Positions 44,103 to 55,142 of a DNA stretch of 64,000 nt are shown piece after piece. Within the stretch, counting starts at the first letter, position 1. Every line of letters begins with the position of its first letter. The position numbers and the translations under genes were made by a program. This DNA is from Atriophallophorus winterbourni (Eukaryota > Platyhelminthes > Trematoda > Plagiorchiida > Microphallidae): the NCBI GenBank assembly GCA_013407085.1, contig JACCGJ010001858.1:62001-126000 (forward strand), written 5' to 3'. The notes under the pieces are model-generated. The model was given only the letters and a program-made list of their open reading frames with translations. It was not told the origin of the DNA and made no database searches.

Positions 44103-45064
44103 TAAATGCTGTAGTCCATTCAATTGACAACAACCTAAGTTTGTTAGTTGTCTCTTGCAGTTGCTGAAAAAACGTTTCAAACGGTGAGTTTATTCTGGAG
44201 AGATAGGAATGACGTTATGTTGGCAAAACAAACATTGACCAGACCTCATCGATACTAAATTCTAATCAGCTGAAGTATGTTTGTTGTTTGCAAACATGGT
44301 TTTAAATAGAAATCAGATGGCGGCGTGTTAAATTCATTACACTAAAAAAGCCTGATTTCTTAGGATGATCCGTAGAACGTTTAAAAATATTGCAACAGTT
44401 TCACGTTAGTTGATTGTGAACAAGTGTTATCGATTATTAGGGACTATAAGATCATTCAAATACGATCGCTCAAACAACGGTAGGCTGCCAATTTTCTGGG
44501 TCGACAGAATATTATTTTAATCCCGACGATGGGCACTCGGTGTTCTCAGCACAGGGGGGGCTGCGTAGCAGACCATTGTCTCTTCAAATTAATTATTGTG
44601 CACTTCTATTTACAATATCTTTAGCCAACACGATTCAAAAGTCTGTCAGCATCACGTGTATATTGATTGACTTTCGCCACCCGGGCATCGACCATTTTCA
44701 GAATACATTCAAATCGCGCAAGGCAACAATCGAAGACAATAAAATCAACGAGCAGTGAACAACAATTGTACTGCACAATGCCTTACTCCAGCAAAGATAG
44801 GATTCGGAATACGAGCGTTGTTCTGTGAGCTAAGACGTTCAAAAGACAAAGCCGTCGCTAGAACGCAGTCATCAGAAAACACTACTGAGTCCTAACTGCA
44901 CAATGTTTAGGATTAGAGATGTATAGGAAGAAACATTTGAGAATATTTCTCACTTTGAGCACAACAAAATGGGTTATTGGCTGAGTACGGAAAGCGGACA
45001 GTTGGGGTTACATCTATCACAAATGCATCAGAGCACGTAACCAACAGGGAATTGTTTTTTGGCC

Positions 45065-45310
45065 TCCTTTATTCGTTGTCGACAATAGACGAACATAGCA
45101 TGCATGTGATGCTTTTTATGCCCCACAACTCTTCGAATGAATAAGCATTCCGATTCGGGAGGAGCAGAATCTCAAGCAGCACTAACAGCGGTGTGCAGTA
45201 CTCGCTTGATCAGCGGTAGTTGTATGCTGATAGCTTGATCTACGATCAGCAAAAGAAAGCTATATCTACTGTTCCAAAGCTTGGACAGGACGCTTTACAC
45301 AGTGTTTCCA
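45065..45310 (+). repeat. Weak dispersed repeat, related to 14290-14490
   Basis: Shares the order AATGAATAA, CCGATTCG, GAT.TACGAT, TCTACTGTTC and TTTACACAG with 14330-14490. Confidence 0.3.
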
Positions 45311-45617
45311 GCGTGGTGTAATGATATCTGCTAATCTAAATAACATTAATAACGTTTTCAAAATGTGTCGCGGCGAAATTTTAAGATCTGTTCCTCGTAC
45401 GATGTACATTCAAGTATTAATATGTTCCGGAATAACTATATTTAACAAATGATAATAATTAAATCATAAGCATTTTCTAAAATACACATCATTCATGTAT
45501 GCGCGTCATAACATGGCCAGATTGTAATTCAAATACACATACATTGAATTTTATCAATAAAGAAACAACGTAAATTGTCTTACCCATTTATGTATCATAT
45601 AAAAATCGGTGTCCGGT

Positions 45618-45662
45618 CACTTAATCGTCAGACACTTAATTCCCAGACATTTAATCCCAAAG
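45618..45662 (+). repeat. Three tandem 15-bp units (CACTTAATCGTCAGA type)
   Basis: CACTTAATCGTCAGA, CACTTAATTCCCAGA, CATTTAATCCCAAAG. Similar short arrays occur in non-autonomous DNA elements, but no terminal repeats are visible here. Confidence 0.6.
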
Positions 45663-47794
45663 AAAGGTATTTGAAATAAGATTTGAGATGAGAAGATATT
45701 TTTAGCGTGTGCAATTTTACTAGTAGCAAAGGCCGAATGACGTTAATTTACATTGAAACGAGTTTTGTTTCGAGAAACAATCAAATAATAGCAATTTTAA
45801 TAGGAGATGTAGTAAGTTTGTCACACCTTAGTGTAGAGAGAGATTAGCTACGTTTAACGATGATATCGTACGTCATTTCACACTCCACAATCACGAGTGT
45901 AACAAATAAAAATGTTTGGCGGAGAATGCGTTGGTTACGAGGATTAAAAAAATGTGAGAAAATAATGCAACCCCTCCTGCGCCATGGACTTCGGACACAT
46001 TCGGTCTGTCATTAGGCTCTGATTCTGTTTAATCACTTACAATGCAGTTTCTAGTTCATGTTCTTTGTTATTTGGAAACAGAATATCTACGTTTTCCAGG
46101 TATTACAAATAAGGTAAAATTTAAAACCTGGCGTGACACCACTGCTCATTTTAATAAAAAGCAACATTTCAGTCGATTGTAATTGCCAGGGATGTGAGTA
46201 ACATTATTAATTCAAAGTTCAAAGGCAGGTGTCAACCACACCAGTCTGTTTTAAATATTATACGCTCTTTTAGAAAGCTTATTCATGAGCATTTTTTTCT
46301 ATTGCTCTAGAAATGATTTTTTGTAAAATTATTTCATAAATCCCGGATTCAGGGAAAATGGAATACACATTTCTTGCATATCGAATTTGAAAACATGAGT
46401 TCAAGGTTTTAGTGACTGTCACGTGTTATCGCTCATGCTTGTTCGATCGATATCGATGTTGACCAAGGTCATAAGAGAGATCACGGACTAAGCGTTCTTG
46501 AACACAAGTTCGCTCAATAGATTTTGATCGCTATGGCTTCAGCTGTTCTCAAAGTATTGTAGCCAAGTCTTTGGTACACATCTTGAGAGAGCGTGTAAAC
46601 GACGGCCGGCAGATCAATATTGGTCGAACCAGCTTGAGAAATAATACGTGATATTGATCTTTGTTTTCGTTAAGGTGTGATATTGATCAGCTACATTTTT
46701 GTCCATTTTCTTGCGCATGTATGGTAGAGCTTGTTATAAAAATCCGAAGAGGATTACATTCGCTCCATATATATGTTTTCTGTTAAAAATGGTAATTTTT
46801 ATTACCAGACTTTCGATCGTAACTCACCGAATCGAGCCAAGATCAAAGATACACATTTTTCAAAACACGGAAATTTCATGCTTCTTGGCAACGGTTGATA
46901 CTTTTCGCCATAATAGATTGTGTATTTGTAGGGACATTGTGTCTGTGAGGCTTCGCTCCCATTCAACGCATTTTCTCCAAGACAGACGTGTACAAGCGAT
47001 TTTTGTTTCTTGTCTTGAGTTACCTTGAATTCCAGCAGTTTGTCTTCTGTTAACGGAGATAATGTAATGTAGCGTCGATAAATAGTTGTGAAACAGAAAA
47101 TGTTAGATTCAAAGTGTGGTCACAGCGGTGTTAATTGCTTTTTAAAATTATTTGAATATTATTGTCATTAAAGTAAGACAATTCACTTCCCAACCGGTTT
47201 TCGGCTGTTTGCTATCCTCCGATGGAGACAATATTGTTAATTGTAGTAAGCCTCGAAGCAGGAGTAATGTGGTAAATCAAGCCAGGCTTTGAAACTAAGA
47301 TTAATTAGGGTTCTTGTTAAGAATCACGATTTTCAACAACAACGTATCTAAATGATTCCCGATGAAATATCTAGTATGCTCACTAATTATCAATATAGTA
47401 TTTTGCTTACCCTTCCTCACTTGAAATAAAAAAACCGCTTTTCGTCCGTTTACCGTTTTTGTGGAGACAGTATGACAAATTAATATCAATGGTCAAACAG
47501 AGTAATAATAACAAATTCGGATCTAGCTGAAGCTATTTTCAATAAGGTTTCTCAATTGATCACCTTGCTTGATTAGCCACCATCTACAATTTATCTTGTA
47601 CAGAGTATAAACAATTGAAACTCAATGATTGCGCAGATTAATCACATTGTGATAATTTTCATCAGCTAGGTGTACAACATACTGCCAAACATTTAATTAG
47701 TACAATGATACTCAATTTTGGGGCACGTTGTTACCGCAGGTATTGTAGCGGATGGAGAGATAGGCTGGAACTGACTGCTGGCGACCATCTAGCC

Positions 47795-48958
47795 CAGGGG
47801 TTGGCAAACTACGGCCCGCGGGCCACATCTGGCCCGTTAGGCTTTTTAATCTGGCCCGCCGACCTTGTCCAAACTTGTTACCCTTGTTGTATTTCACTCA
47901 TTTTTCTATTTGCAATTGTTAATTATTGTGACCTTGAAAATATATACGTTTTGAATCCAACCGGCGCTGTTCGTTCTCTCTCGCTGTGTCTGAGCCGATT
48001 GTGTGAGAACTTGTTTGCAACTGTCTGGACTGACTGCAGTGAATGTGAGAGCCTTTAAATCCAAGCTTGGTTTATTCTCCAAGCAAATGTCGAACGAATC
48101 TTTCGCACATTTCCCCACCCTGGCTGTGCAGAAAGAGGCCGCCCGAAATGCGAAGAAATACTGCAAATCACTGGACGACCTGCACATGGAATTTTGCCGT
48201 CGGTTCTGTGATTTTGAAAAAAATTGACAAGTTACTTCAACTGGTGTCTTGTCCTCTTTCACAAGACCCCGAATCAGCACCGCAGAAGCTGCAATTGGAA
48301 CTGATCGATCTTCAGTCTGACTCCATCTCAAAGGAGAAGTTCAAGTCTCTTAAACTGAATGAATTTTATGCTTCACTTAACGAAACCACGTTTCCAAACC
48401 TTCGAAGGACTGCACAGAAGATTTTGGTGTTGTTTGGCTCGACCTATGTGTGTGAGCTGACGTTTAGCGTCATGAAAATCAACAAATACCATTACAGATC
48501 CAAGTTAACAGACCAACACCTTAGATCTGTCTTGAGAATTGCCACAACAAAATTAACTCCAGACCTCGATGCACTGGCAAAAACAGGAGACCAACAACAC
48601 TGTTCCTACTGAAATTGGTGGGGTTAACTGCTGTTTTCTGAAAAAATGCATATTGAAAGTTTGTAAGTAAGGCAATTTTTGCTCTTTTTTTAGGCAATTA
48701 TAAAAGCAATATAAAAAGGCAATTTTTTTTTGAGGGCTATTTTTCGGTAACCCTAGTGATGAGGACTCTTTTCCATATTTGACAGTTAATAAATTGGATT
48801 GTATTATTAGTACAGTGATATGAGGTTTACATACACTAAATGTAATATTTTAGTATATATCTGGCCCAAACACTCCATCCAAATAATCCTGGTCCGGCCC
48901 CTCTGTCAAATTTCGGAACCCATTGTGGCCCGTGAGTCAAAAAGTTTGCCCACCCCTG
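47795..48958 (+). mobile_element. hAT-superfamily DNA transposon, internally deleted
   Basis: The ends are inverted repeats: CAGGGGTTGGCAAACTACGG on the left, and CAGGGGTGGGCAAACTTTTT when the right end is read in reverse. A perfect 8-bp target duplication ATCTAGCC lies at 47787-47794 and 48959-48966. CAG ends and 8-bp duplications define hAT elements. Inside is the C-terminal part of the transposase only (dimerisation region), with one frameshift. The element is 1164 bp, so most of the transposase gene is deleted and it would need a helper to move. The terminal sequence is rich in GGCCCG and resembles hAT ends I know from vertebrate genomes (recollection, not a search). Confidence 0.93.
48003..48612 (+). 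pseudogene. hAT transposase C-terminal fragment with one frameshift
   Basis: The first frame (48003-48227) gives FKSKLGLFSKQMSNESFAHF and DLHMEFCRRFCDFEKN. A run of seven A at 48217-48223 is the probable frameshift, after which the second frame gives KLQLELIDLQSDSISKEKFK, FPNLRRTAQKILVLFGSTYV, CELTFSVMKINKYHYRSKLT and DQHLRSVLRIATT. This is the hAT C-terminal dimerisation region ('FP.L...A......FGSTY.CE..FS.MK..K...RS.LTD.HL...LR.A'), as in GTF2IRD2/EPM2AIP1-like transposase-derived proteins. The N-terminal zinc finger and much of the catalytic domain are missing. Confidence 0.88.
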
Positions 48959-49339
48959 ATCTAGCCACTTGTCACAACATTCAGATCATCGGCATAAAAA
49001 TAACCGCGTTATATTTCGCGTTGCATGCATACACATCGATGGTGTCTCGTTTAATCCATGAGGTCAACCTGTCCAACTCGAATCGCAGCACAAGAGAAGC
49101 CGATTGGTCAAAGGCGGCGATTCATACACACAACAAAAACAACGCAACACGGATCCTGAAACATGCCTCCCGGTTTTAATTTCAATCGGATTTGTCAATC
49201 AATTTTGTGCAAATCGGGACACTTCAAGTCCAAGCTACACAGGGCTCATTTGACCGACATTGATGAATTGCGTATCATTCGATTACGGCTGACGTTGTGC
49301 ATCTTCTCATACTTCCCAAGATGGTGTCACTCGAAACTT

Positions 49340-49490
49340 TCTAATGCAATCCTTCAGAAACCCGAACTATTACGAGTTCGCAATTGTCGTTTTCGGTCCT
49401 TTCGGCACTTCATGCTGTTGTGTTGTGCCAGAGAGCGGTTTTGCCTTTCATTCGAAAGCTCGGAATTGGTGATAATAGCTGATGGCGTTT
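49340..49490 (+). repeat. Dispersed repeat X, inverted copy at 63400-63545
   Basis: AAACCCGAACTATTACGA ... TCGGCACTTCATGCTGTTGT ... matches the reverse complement of 63400-63540 with many substitutions. No coding potential recognised. Confidence 0.6.
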
Positions 49491-49639
49491 AACCGGGAAA
49501 CCGAATGTCCAAATTTGAATCGCAGCGGTTGCATTTTTCGGAAAATAACTTTAACACAGATCCTCACCATATTCATGTGGTATAACGGGTAACAACATTA
49601 GTTGGAGAATTAACTGCTACACCATAGCTCTCAGTCCAG

Positions 49640-50215
49640 AGGATGTGATCTTATCACAAATGCAGCTTTATGCTGAAAAATCCAAAAGATTTACCACCGT
49701 CTTGCAGTACAGTGATCTGGTTTGGGAAGAAATCTCTTTACACACGTATAAGCTTGGTATGCAAGAACTCTTCTGGTTCACCGATGGAAACAATCGCAGT
49801 ATCTGGGTGTCGTGTAACCTTGAGCCTGGATATCATTGACGGACAGTGTACAATGAAGCCTAACCTATCTTGAGTCTCTTAAAAGGGATTTTCAGAATTT
49901 TCACACTCGAAACCTTACCCCGGTTAATTAATACGTATGTAAGCCCTGTTATGGAATATTCTATCCAAACCTGAGCGCCATGCCTGAGCACGGATATCGA
50001 ACAACTTGACAGGATGTTTCTCCGTGCGACAAAGTTGATCTCCCGATACAGAAATTTGCTTTTCAAAGAGCGAATGTTAAAACTCAATCTACATTATTTT
50101 ACTCAACGACGGATACGAAGTGACCTCCTGTTAGCATTCAAAATTATGCACACTGAAAATCATTCGCTAAAACGCTTACTGATTCCAGATGACCCACCCA
50201 CTCGTCTGGACAACT
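49640..50215 (+). pseudogene. LINE family A relative, internal RT fragment
   Basis: With stops, the + strand reads SLHTYKLGMQ, ILSLLKGIFRIFTLETLPRL, INTYVSPVMEYSIQ and then (from 50014) MFLRATKLISRYRNLLFKER, NLHYFTQRRIRSDLLLAFKI and SLKRLLIPDDPPTR. This is the region after the FADD box of a family A-like RT. It ends at about 50210, where a second, different copy begins inside equivalent sequence. Confidence 0.75.
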
Positions 50216-50945
50216 GAAGAGAAGGATTTAGGTGTGTTGACCAGTTCAAGTCTGAAGACTTCACTGCAGTGCAAAGCGGTATACAAAAAGGCGTCATACG
50301 TCTTGGCGTTATTGAAACGAATTTTCGGCAGATTCACGAATCAGTTGGTGCCCCGTATCATGAACACCTATCTGAGACCAGCGATGGAGTACGCTGTACA
50401 GGCTTGGTCACCCTGGATTGAGAAAAACATCAATCTTCTGCAGCGTATTTACCACCGAATCACAAAGCTTATATCCGGACTAGCTGCTAAACCATATGAA
50501 GAACGTTTGAGGAGTCTCAATCTTTTCGACTTCCGCTGTCGTCGACTAAGAGGTGACCTCATACTAATGTACAACATTATGCACGTCCCTAACCATCACT
50601 TGTCCATACTTTTCACACGCTCGCCACCCCGTGCCAGTCGGAAACATGAAGTTACAGTGCTTATTCCCACTTCAAGACTGAACTGTCGAAGATATTAGTA
50701 TGCTGTACGTGCAAGTTTCACATGGAACACCCTCCCCTCCACTGTTACACACTCCGCCAACCTGGATATTTGTAATGCTAATTTGAAAGAATACTTGAGA
50801 GAAAACCCAAATTTTGATACGATTTACACTACATGAGTTTCCCTTTTCTTCTTTTTTATTGTATATAACTCATAACTCCATCCTAAGGTTTTTGTTAAGC
50901 TAAATGCTTTTTAGACCATTCAAACTTTGAATCACTTGAACACGA
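50205..50945 (+). pseudogene. LINE family A copy, RT C-terminus and 3' end
   Basis: From EEKDLGVLTSSSLKTSLQC through LLKRIFGRFTNQLVPRIMNT, YLRPAMEYAVQAWSPWIEKN, FDFRCRRLRGDLILMYNIMH to a stop at 50696, then ASFTWNTLPSTVTHSANL in the same frame to about 50835. The 3' UTR ends CATCCTAAGG ... TTTTTAGACCATTCAAACTT and TTGAATCACTTGAA, the family A tail. It is a 5'-truncated insertion lying directly against the preceding fragment. Confidence 0.85.
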
Positions 50946-50951
50946 AAACAT

Positions 50952-51245
50952 CCAATGGCTTTAAGCATTACGTATTCTCGATTGGATTTTTGTCGTAATT
51001 AGTTCACAGTCACAATCTTTTTTCACTTGGAACATCTTATTTGAAAAAAATCACAAGCTCGGAATCAGTTGAGTTTGTCGCTTCAAAAATTGATTAGTGT
51101 ATGACGAGCCATGTGGTATGTGACTGTCACTATTAATTTCTGAGAGGTTTTATATTTTTATTCCATATACCTCATCCACTTGTGGTTAAGCTTAAGCTAA
51201 CTTCTTTTTCTACCATAAAATTTTCTGAGTTTGGAGTACAACACA
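50952..51245 (+). repeat. LINE 3' end relative (repeat Y), direct copy at 63562-63865
   Basis: Begins CGAAAACATCC.A.GGCTTTAAGCATT and ends TTAAGC..A...C.TTTTCTACCAT..A..TTTCTGAGTT. The last 70 bases match the family A 3' UTR plan with a different short repeat as tail (CTTTCTGAGTT instead of CTTGAATTAC). Confidence 0.65.
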
Positions 51246-51569
51246 AAACTGCTCGTTGGTCATACGTGACATAAATGAGCAGATTCCTTAACTACATCTG
51301 ACCTTGAGGTGAACAGAATTTTCAATCGTTTATTTGTGCAGACTTCGAATCAACAGCAGTCTACCTAATGCCATGTGAATTGGTATGGTAAAAGTGCTGA
51401 AATCAGCGTCGTTCAACCAGCGGTATAGGGTTATCAACAAAATGCAAAAATGTATTCCTTAGTTGGTTAAATTGATGCGGTGCACGGATGTGCAATCATA
51501 CAGTACATTAGTGTGGTTCGGGTGACACTGTGACAAATTGATTAGCCACAGGTAGTGAGCTGTATGCTG

Positions 51570-51720
51570 ATTTACACTGGAGTCTCATTACAATTTCTAT
51601 TTTATTTCTCATATCTGTCTAGGCCTGGGCAAACTGAAATTATCTCAATGCACGTATAGTCTACGACTGTGTGGCACTTTACCTCGATCAGGTTTTTGAT
51701 TTCATATATTTATACTTAAA
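51570..51720 (+). repeat. Fragment of LINE family C 3' UTR
   Basis: ATCTGTCTAGGCCTGGGCAA here and at 38152 are followed by similar sequence (CTGTG.GGCACTTT.CCT.GATCAGG). Only about 150 bp are shared. Confidence 0.7.
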
Positions 51721-52099
51721 AACTGACTCAAAACGGTACAATAACACTCATTGAACATCGCGCTCCTCGCTAGTAAGCTTGCACATAATCACTATAAATT
51801 AAAACCGCAAATTTTGAATGAAACATCTCATGAACTAATATTCAGACAAATTAAATGATGTTTGCCATCATAGTGTTTTAACCACATCCCCTTCAATTAA
51901 GTTGTATTTGTTTAGGATGACACGAAAACTTGTTTCAATTCAATGTATTTAATATTTTTTGAAGAAAATTTCAGGCGTCGTAAAATCAGTAACCTTAAAC
52001 ACTAAAAATGGACATATTTTCATTTAAACCTATTTTTCAATTAACATAAAATAATTTGTATAATCAATAGTTTGCAGTAAATGCGAAGGGGCTGCTCAC

Positions 52100-52233
52100 T
52101 TTTAATCGTAACCAACTCCACTTCACTCCCACCTCGCGATCCATCTTCTTTGCGACATCCGTGCATCTCTTGATTCCGCGAATTTCCAATTTTCAGAAAA
52201 CGTCGACCAGTTGTATATGCTAAAGTCGCAATC
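52100..52233 (-). CDS. Ig-superfamily gene, penultimate exon (juxtamembrane domain)
   Basis: The acceptor atttcatag at 52234 and the donor aaaa/gtgagc at 52094-52099 bound 134 bp. The phase is one base in, 44 codons, one base out, which fits both neighbours. It encodes IATLAYTTGRRFLKIGNSRN and, at its end, GGSEVELVTIK, which joins NIQYQFQLQL of the last exon to give the E and F strands of an Ig- or FN3-like fold. The assignment depends on phase compatibility and position, since similarity within the exon is weak. The following intron is 8.1 kb and full of transposons. Confidence 0.5.
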
Positions 52234-54014
52234 CTATGAAATGCATTGTTGTAGGAGTTTATTTTTCGCAAAAAAATTAGACAATGCATTTTAAGTAAAT
52301 TATCAGTACACTTTGGGTGATATCATTGAACGTGATAAAATGGAAAGCAATCTGTAAATAGTATGCATTGGTTATTTAGATTTATCATCAAAGCGTTTAT
52401 CACACGTAGGTATATGAAATTTCTTCTTATTCAATTTCATCAGGTATGTAATGACTTATTATGTGATTCACTACACATTCTGATATACTCTTAATTGTAC
52501 ATAAAACAAATGGAAGCATTTTATTCATGAAGTGGTCTATTTGTTTTAGTTAATTTCGGACAGGACTTCATTATGATGTGTGGAGCCTGTGTTAGGACTT
52601 GGATTTCGTGAGGTCGAGCTGTCCCTTGGCTCCTTCAATCGATTTCGTCCATGGATGAGAATTTAGTAATTTGAACATCATTTCAACGGTGTTAACCGAC
52701 ACCATCAAATACTATAGACAAGCTCAAAAGTCTCATCTGTCAAATTAATTTATGTTCTATGCATCTCCAAACCAAAAAGCAGCATCAAATGCTAGTTAAA
52801 TGTATCTGTTTGTAGATTTTGTAAAAGCGACATTGTTGAATTTTAATTTGATTGTGACAATTTCAATTTGAACTTCATCAATTTTCTAAGTAACCAATTA
52901 TTAATGCGCTTCGACTATTATTACATGACCTAATCTTCATTGAATATTGAATATACTGTCAACAAATTTTGGTTTTATTCCAAATTATTTATTGTTTATT
53001 TTTAACTCTATTTGAACATCTTTCTTCCTATTTTGCGCTATGTTGTTTCCAGAGAGAATAGCAAGTTTCGGAAATATCACAGATGATGTTCTCTTAAAAT
53101 ATGCCTAGCAACAATCCTCCACAAACCCAGCTCTAAAATGGAATATGTTGACGGCCTGAGCATAGCACAATTTCTAATGGGGGTAAACCTTATAAGTTTT
53201 ACGATTCGTTCTAATGAACAGAGATAAGCCCTGAGTCGGAACTGCCTTGATTCATTGAAAGCTTGACATTATTAAATAGAAAAAAGACATAAAAAGGATT
53301 CTGATGAAAGTTTGTTGAATTGATGGGTATTCTACTTGCAAAAAATAAATACCCGTGGTTTAGTACATAGATCTGCAGAATTAAACTGAATATTTAATAC
53401 TATTGTATTTATCAACGTAAGGGCTGAGAAATCATAGATATAAAAATGTGGACATTTTCTATTGGTTTGAAAGTATTTATTACCATCTGATCCTTCAGGA
53501 GGTCGCCTACACCAAACTAGATTGTAAGCAGTAGCCTCCAGCAATAAATAAGAATGACTGGGTTTGTGACTAGAAGTATGTTTGTGTCTAATATTCCGTA
53601 TATGAAACTTTTGTTTTTTTGGATGATAGTCGCACATTAATACACCGGACATGAAATCATGTCATGCTAGTATAATACTCATTGAACACTGTTTGCAACG
53701 CACGCGGTTCTGTCAAGTTTAAGCATTCATTGATGTGGCGTTTCTTCTTCACTCAAGTGCATTTCACTGTTTTCTTTATTTATGTTGACGAAATACTGCT
53801 CAACACATTGGTAAGAACTGAAAATACGTTATCGCTTGACGAAAAACCGGTAGGTGCTTACACGGAATCCCTCATTGTCAAACGTACATAGGCTCAGCTT
53901 CATTGTTGTGACAGGGAGCAACAAATGAAAGAGGCATGTTGCTGTTATACTTTGTTTCACAGTGGGAAGCAAAGTTTGTGGAATCATGGAGCATTGAAAT
54001 CAATTTACATCTAC
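52234..54014 (-). other. Intron of the Ig-superfamily gene
   Basis: AT-rich. I recognise no repeat or exon. The 106-codon - strand frame at 53332-53652 lacks Ig features and good splice sites. Confidence 0.5.
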
Positions 54015-54268
54015 CTGTGTGGGGTCAGATTTTCACTACTCGTTTCCGCGCACCGTACTTCATAATACCCATTCTCGAAAATGTAACTTTTAAACGCTCC
54101 TTTGACGTTCAAAATACGTAGCGGATACCATTGATTGACATTCTCTGATCTGTAGACAAATTTCGGTCCTGCGTCAGGAAATAGATGTAAAGCGATCGAT
54201 CGGTTGGCTACCCCGAATTTGTTTTGACCTCTGCAAGTGTACACTGCTTGGTCACTTGTCTTCGACTT
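54015..54268 (-). CDS. Ig-superfamily gene exon: end of one Ig domain and start of the next
   Basis: The acceptor attttcag at 54269-54276 and the donor cag/gtagat at 54009-54014 bound 254 bp (84 codons plus two bases). It begins KSKTSDQAVYTCRGQNKFGV, the classic Ig F-strand 'D.A.Y.C...N..G', then the G strand (SIALHLF). The next domain starts PKFVYRSENVNQWYP and contains YYEVRCAE with a second strand-F-like cysteine. It completes the domain begun in the exon at 54873-55142, in frame. Confidence 0.8.
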
Positions 54269-54872
54269 CTGAAAATTAAAATGAGGTCGCATAATCTCAT
54301 AAAATGAAAATCGTGTCAAGTGGTGAACGAAATAGCCTTCGAACATTGATTTTTACAACATTTTGGCACCGCATTTCGCTCTTAATTTCTCCTCACATTT
54401 GTTTATCTATGCAAATAATTCATGCTAATATCTTGCATACATTTTGCTACCAGTTGATGCTGTATTCCTAATATAATTATATCTGTTTAATTTTTTTTCC
54501 GGGTTTATGTCAACGCTTGCGGACAGTTTTTCAATTGTATATCATCATGTCTGTCATGAAACTTGTGATCCACGTTTAATAGGTCTGTAGATCAAGACGC
54601 AGTAGTTTCTGAAACATCTACCTAGTACAGATACAAACGCAATAATTCGCTAGATTGGACGCTGCATACCTGCGCAAATATTGTTAAATGAAATCGACTG
54701 AGTGATAGCCACTTCTCAGTTCGAATGTTCGTATAATGTCTCCAAAGTAAGCAGCTGTTCCAATTTATCGCTAATCGTTTGATCTAATAGAATTAACATC
54801 ATGCAAGCGTAACCTTCATTACAAGAAACGAACCTTTGGAGACAGAAGAGCAAAATGCTGTTCAAAACTCAC

Positions 54873-55142
54873 CAAAATTTTGAGTATATTTTCAGTTTGA
54901 CTTTGCAGTATCCTCTCGGTTTTCCAGCTGAAAATCGGTTTCGGTTCTCCTTCAATCCCACAGTCAATGCCCACGGTGTATCCCAGGACACCAACCGCAT
55001 TTGTACTCAAATATTTCTTGATTTGAGGAATTTTACCAATGTTTTTCACAAGCGCATTGTGAACGATCCAACCATAGGGATTCGAGAGGTTGCATTGTAT
55101 AGAAACCGAAAAGTAGTCGCCCAAATTTTGTACAGACAGCGA
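54873..55142 (-). CDS. Ig-superfamily gene exon spanning two Ig domains
   Basis: The acceptor ccttcag and the donor ttttg/gtgagt (54867-54872) bound exactly 90 codons, phase 0 at both ends. SVQNLGDYFSVSIQCNLSNP followed by YGWIV is the F-G region of one Ig domain ('G.Y...C..NPYG'). GVLGYTVGIDCGIEGEPKPI followed by FSWKTE is the B-C region of the next, with the B-strand Cys and C-strand Trp. The overlapping + strand frame at 54855-55214 is the shadow of this exon. Confidence 0.85.

Larger units (their letters stand above)
44005..52099 (-). other. Last large intron of the Ig-superfamily gene, filled with transposons
   Basis: 8.1 kb between the exons at 52100 and 44004. It holds a small LTR-derived match (44079-44102), a triple 15-bp repeat (45618-45662), a weak dispersed repeat (45065-45310), a hAT element (47795-48958) and LINE 3' ends (49640-51720). 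45663-47794 shows nothing I recognise. Confidence 0.55.

Noticed and set aside
44050..44160. A candidate exon just upstream of the transmembrane exon, with four cysteines and a good acceptor
   Set aside because: It includes the 24-base LTR-derived match, its donor would be poor, and the exon at 52100-52233 satisfies the splice phase on both sides.
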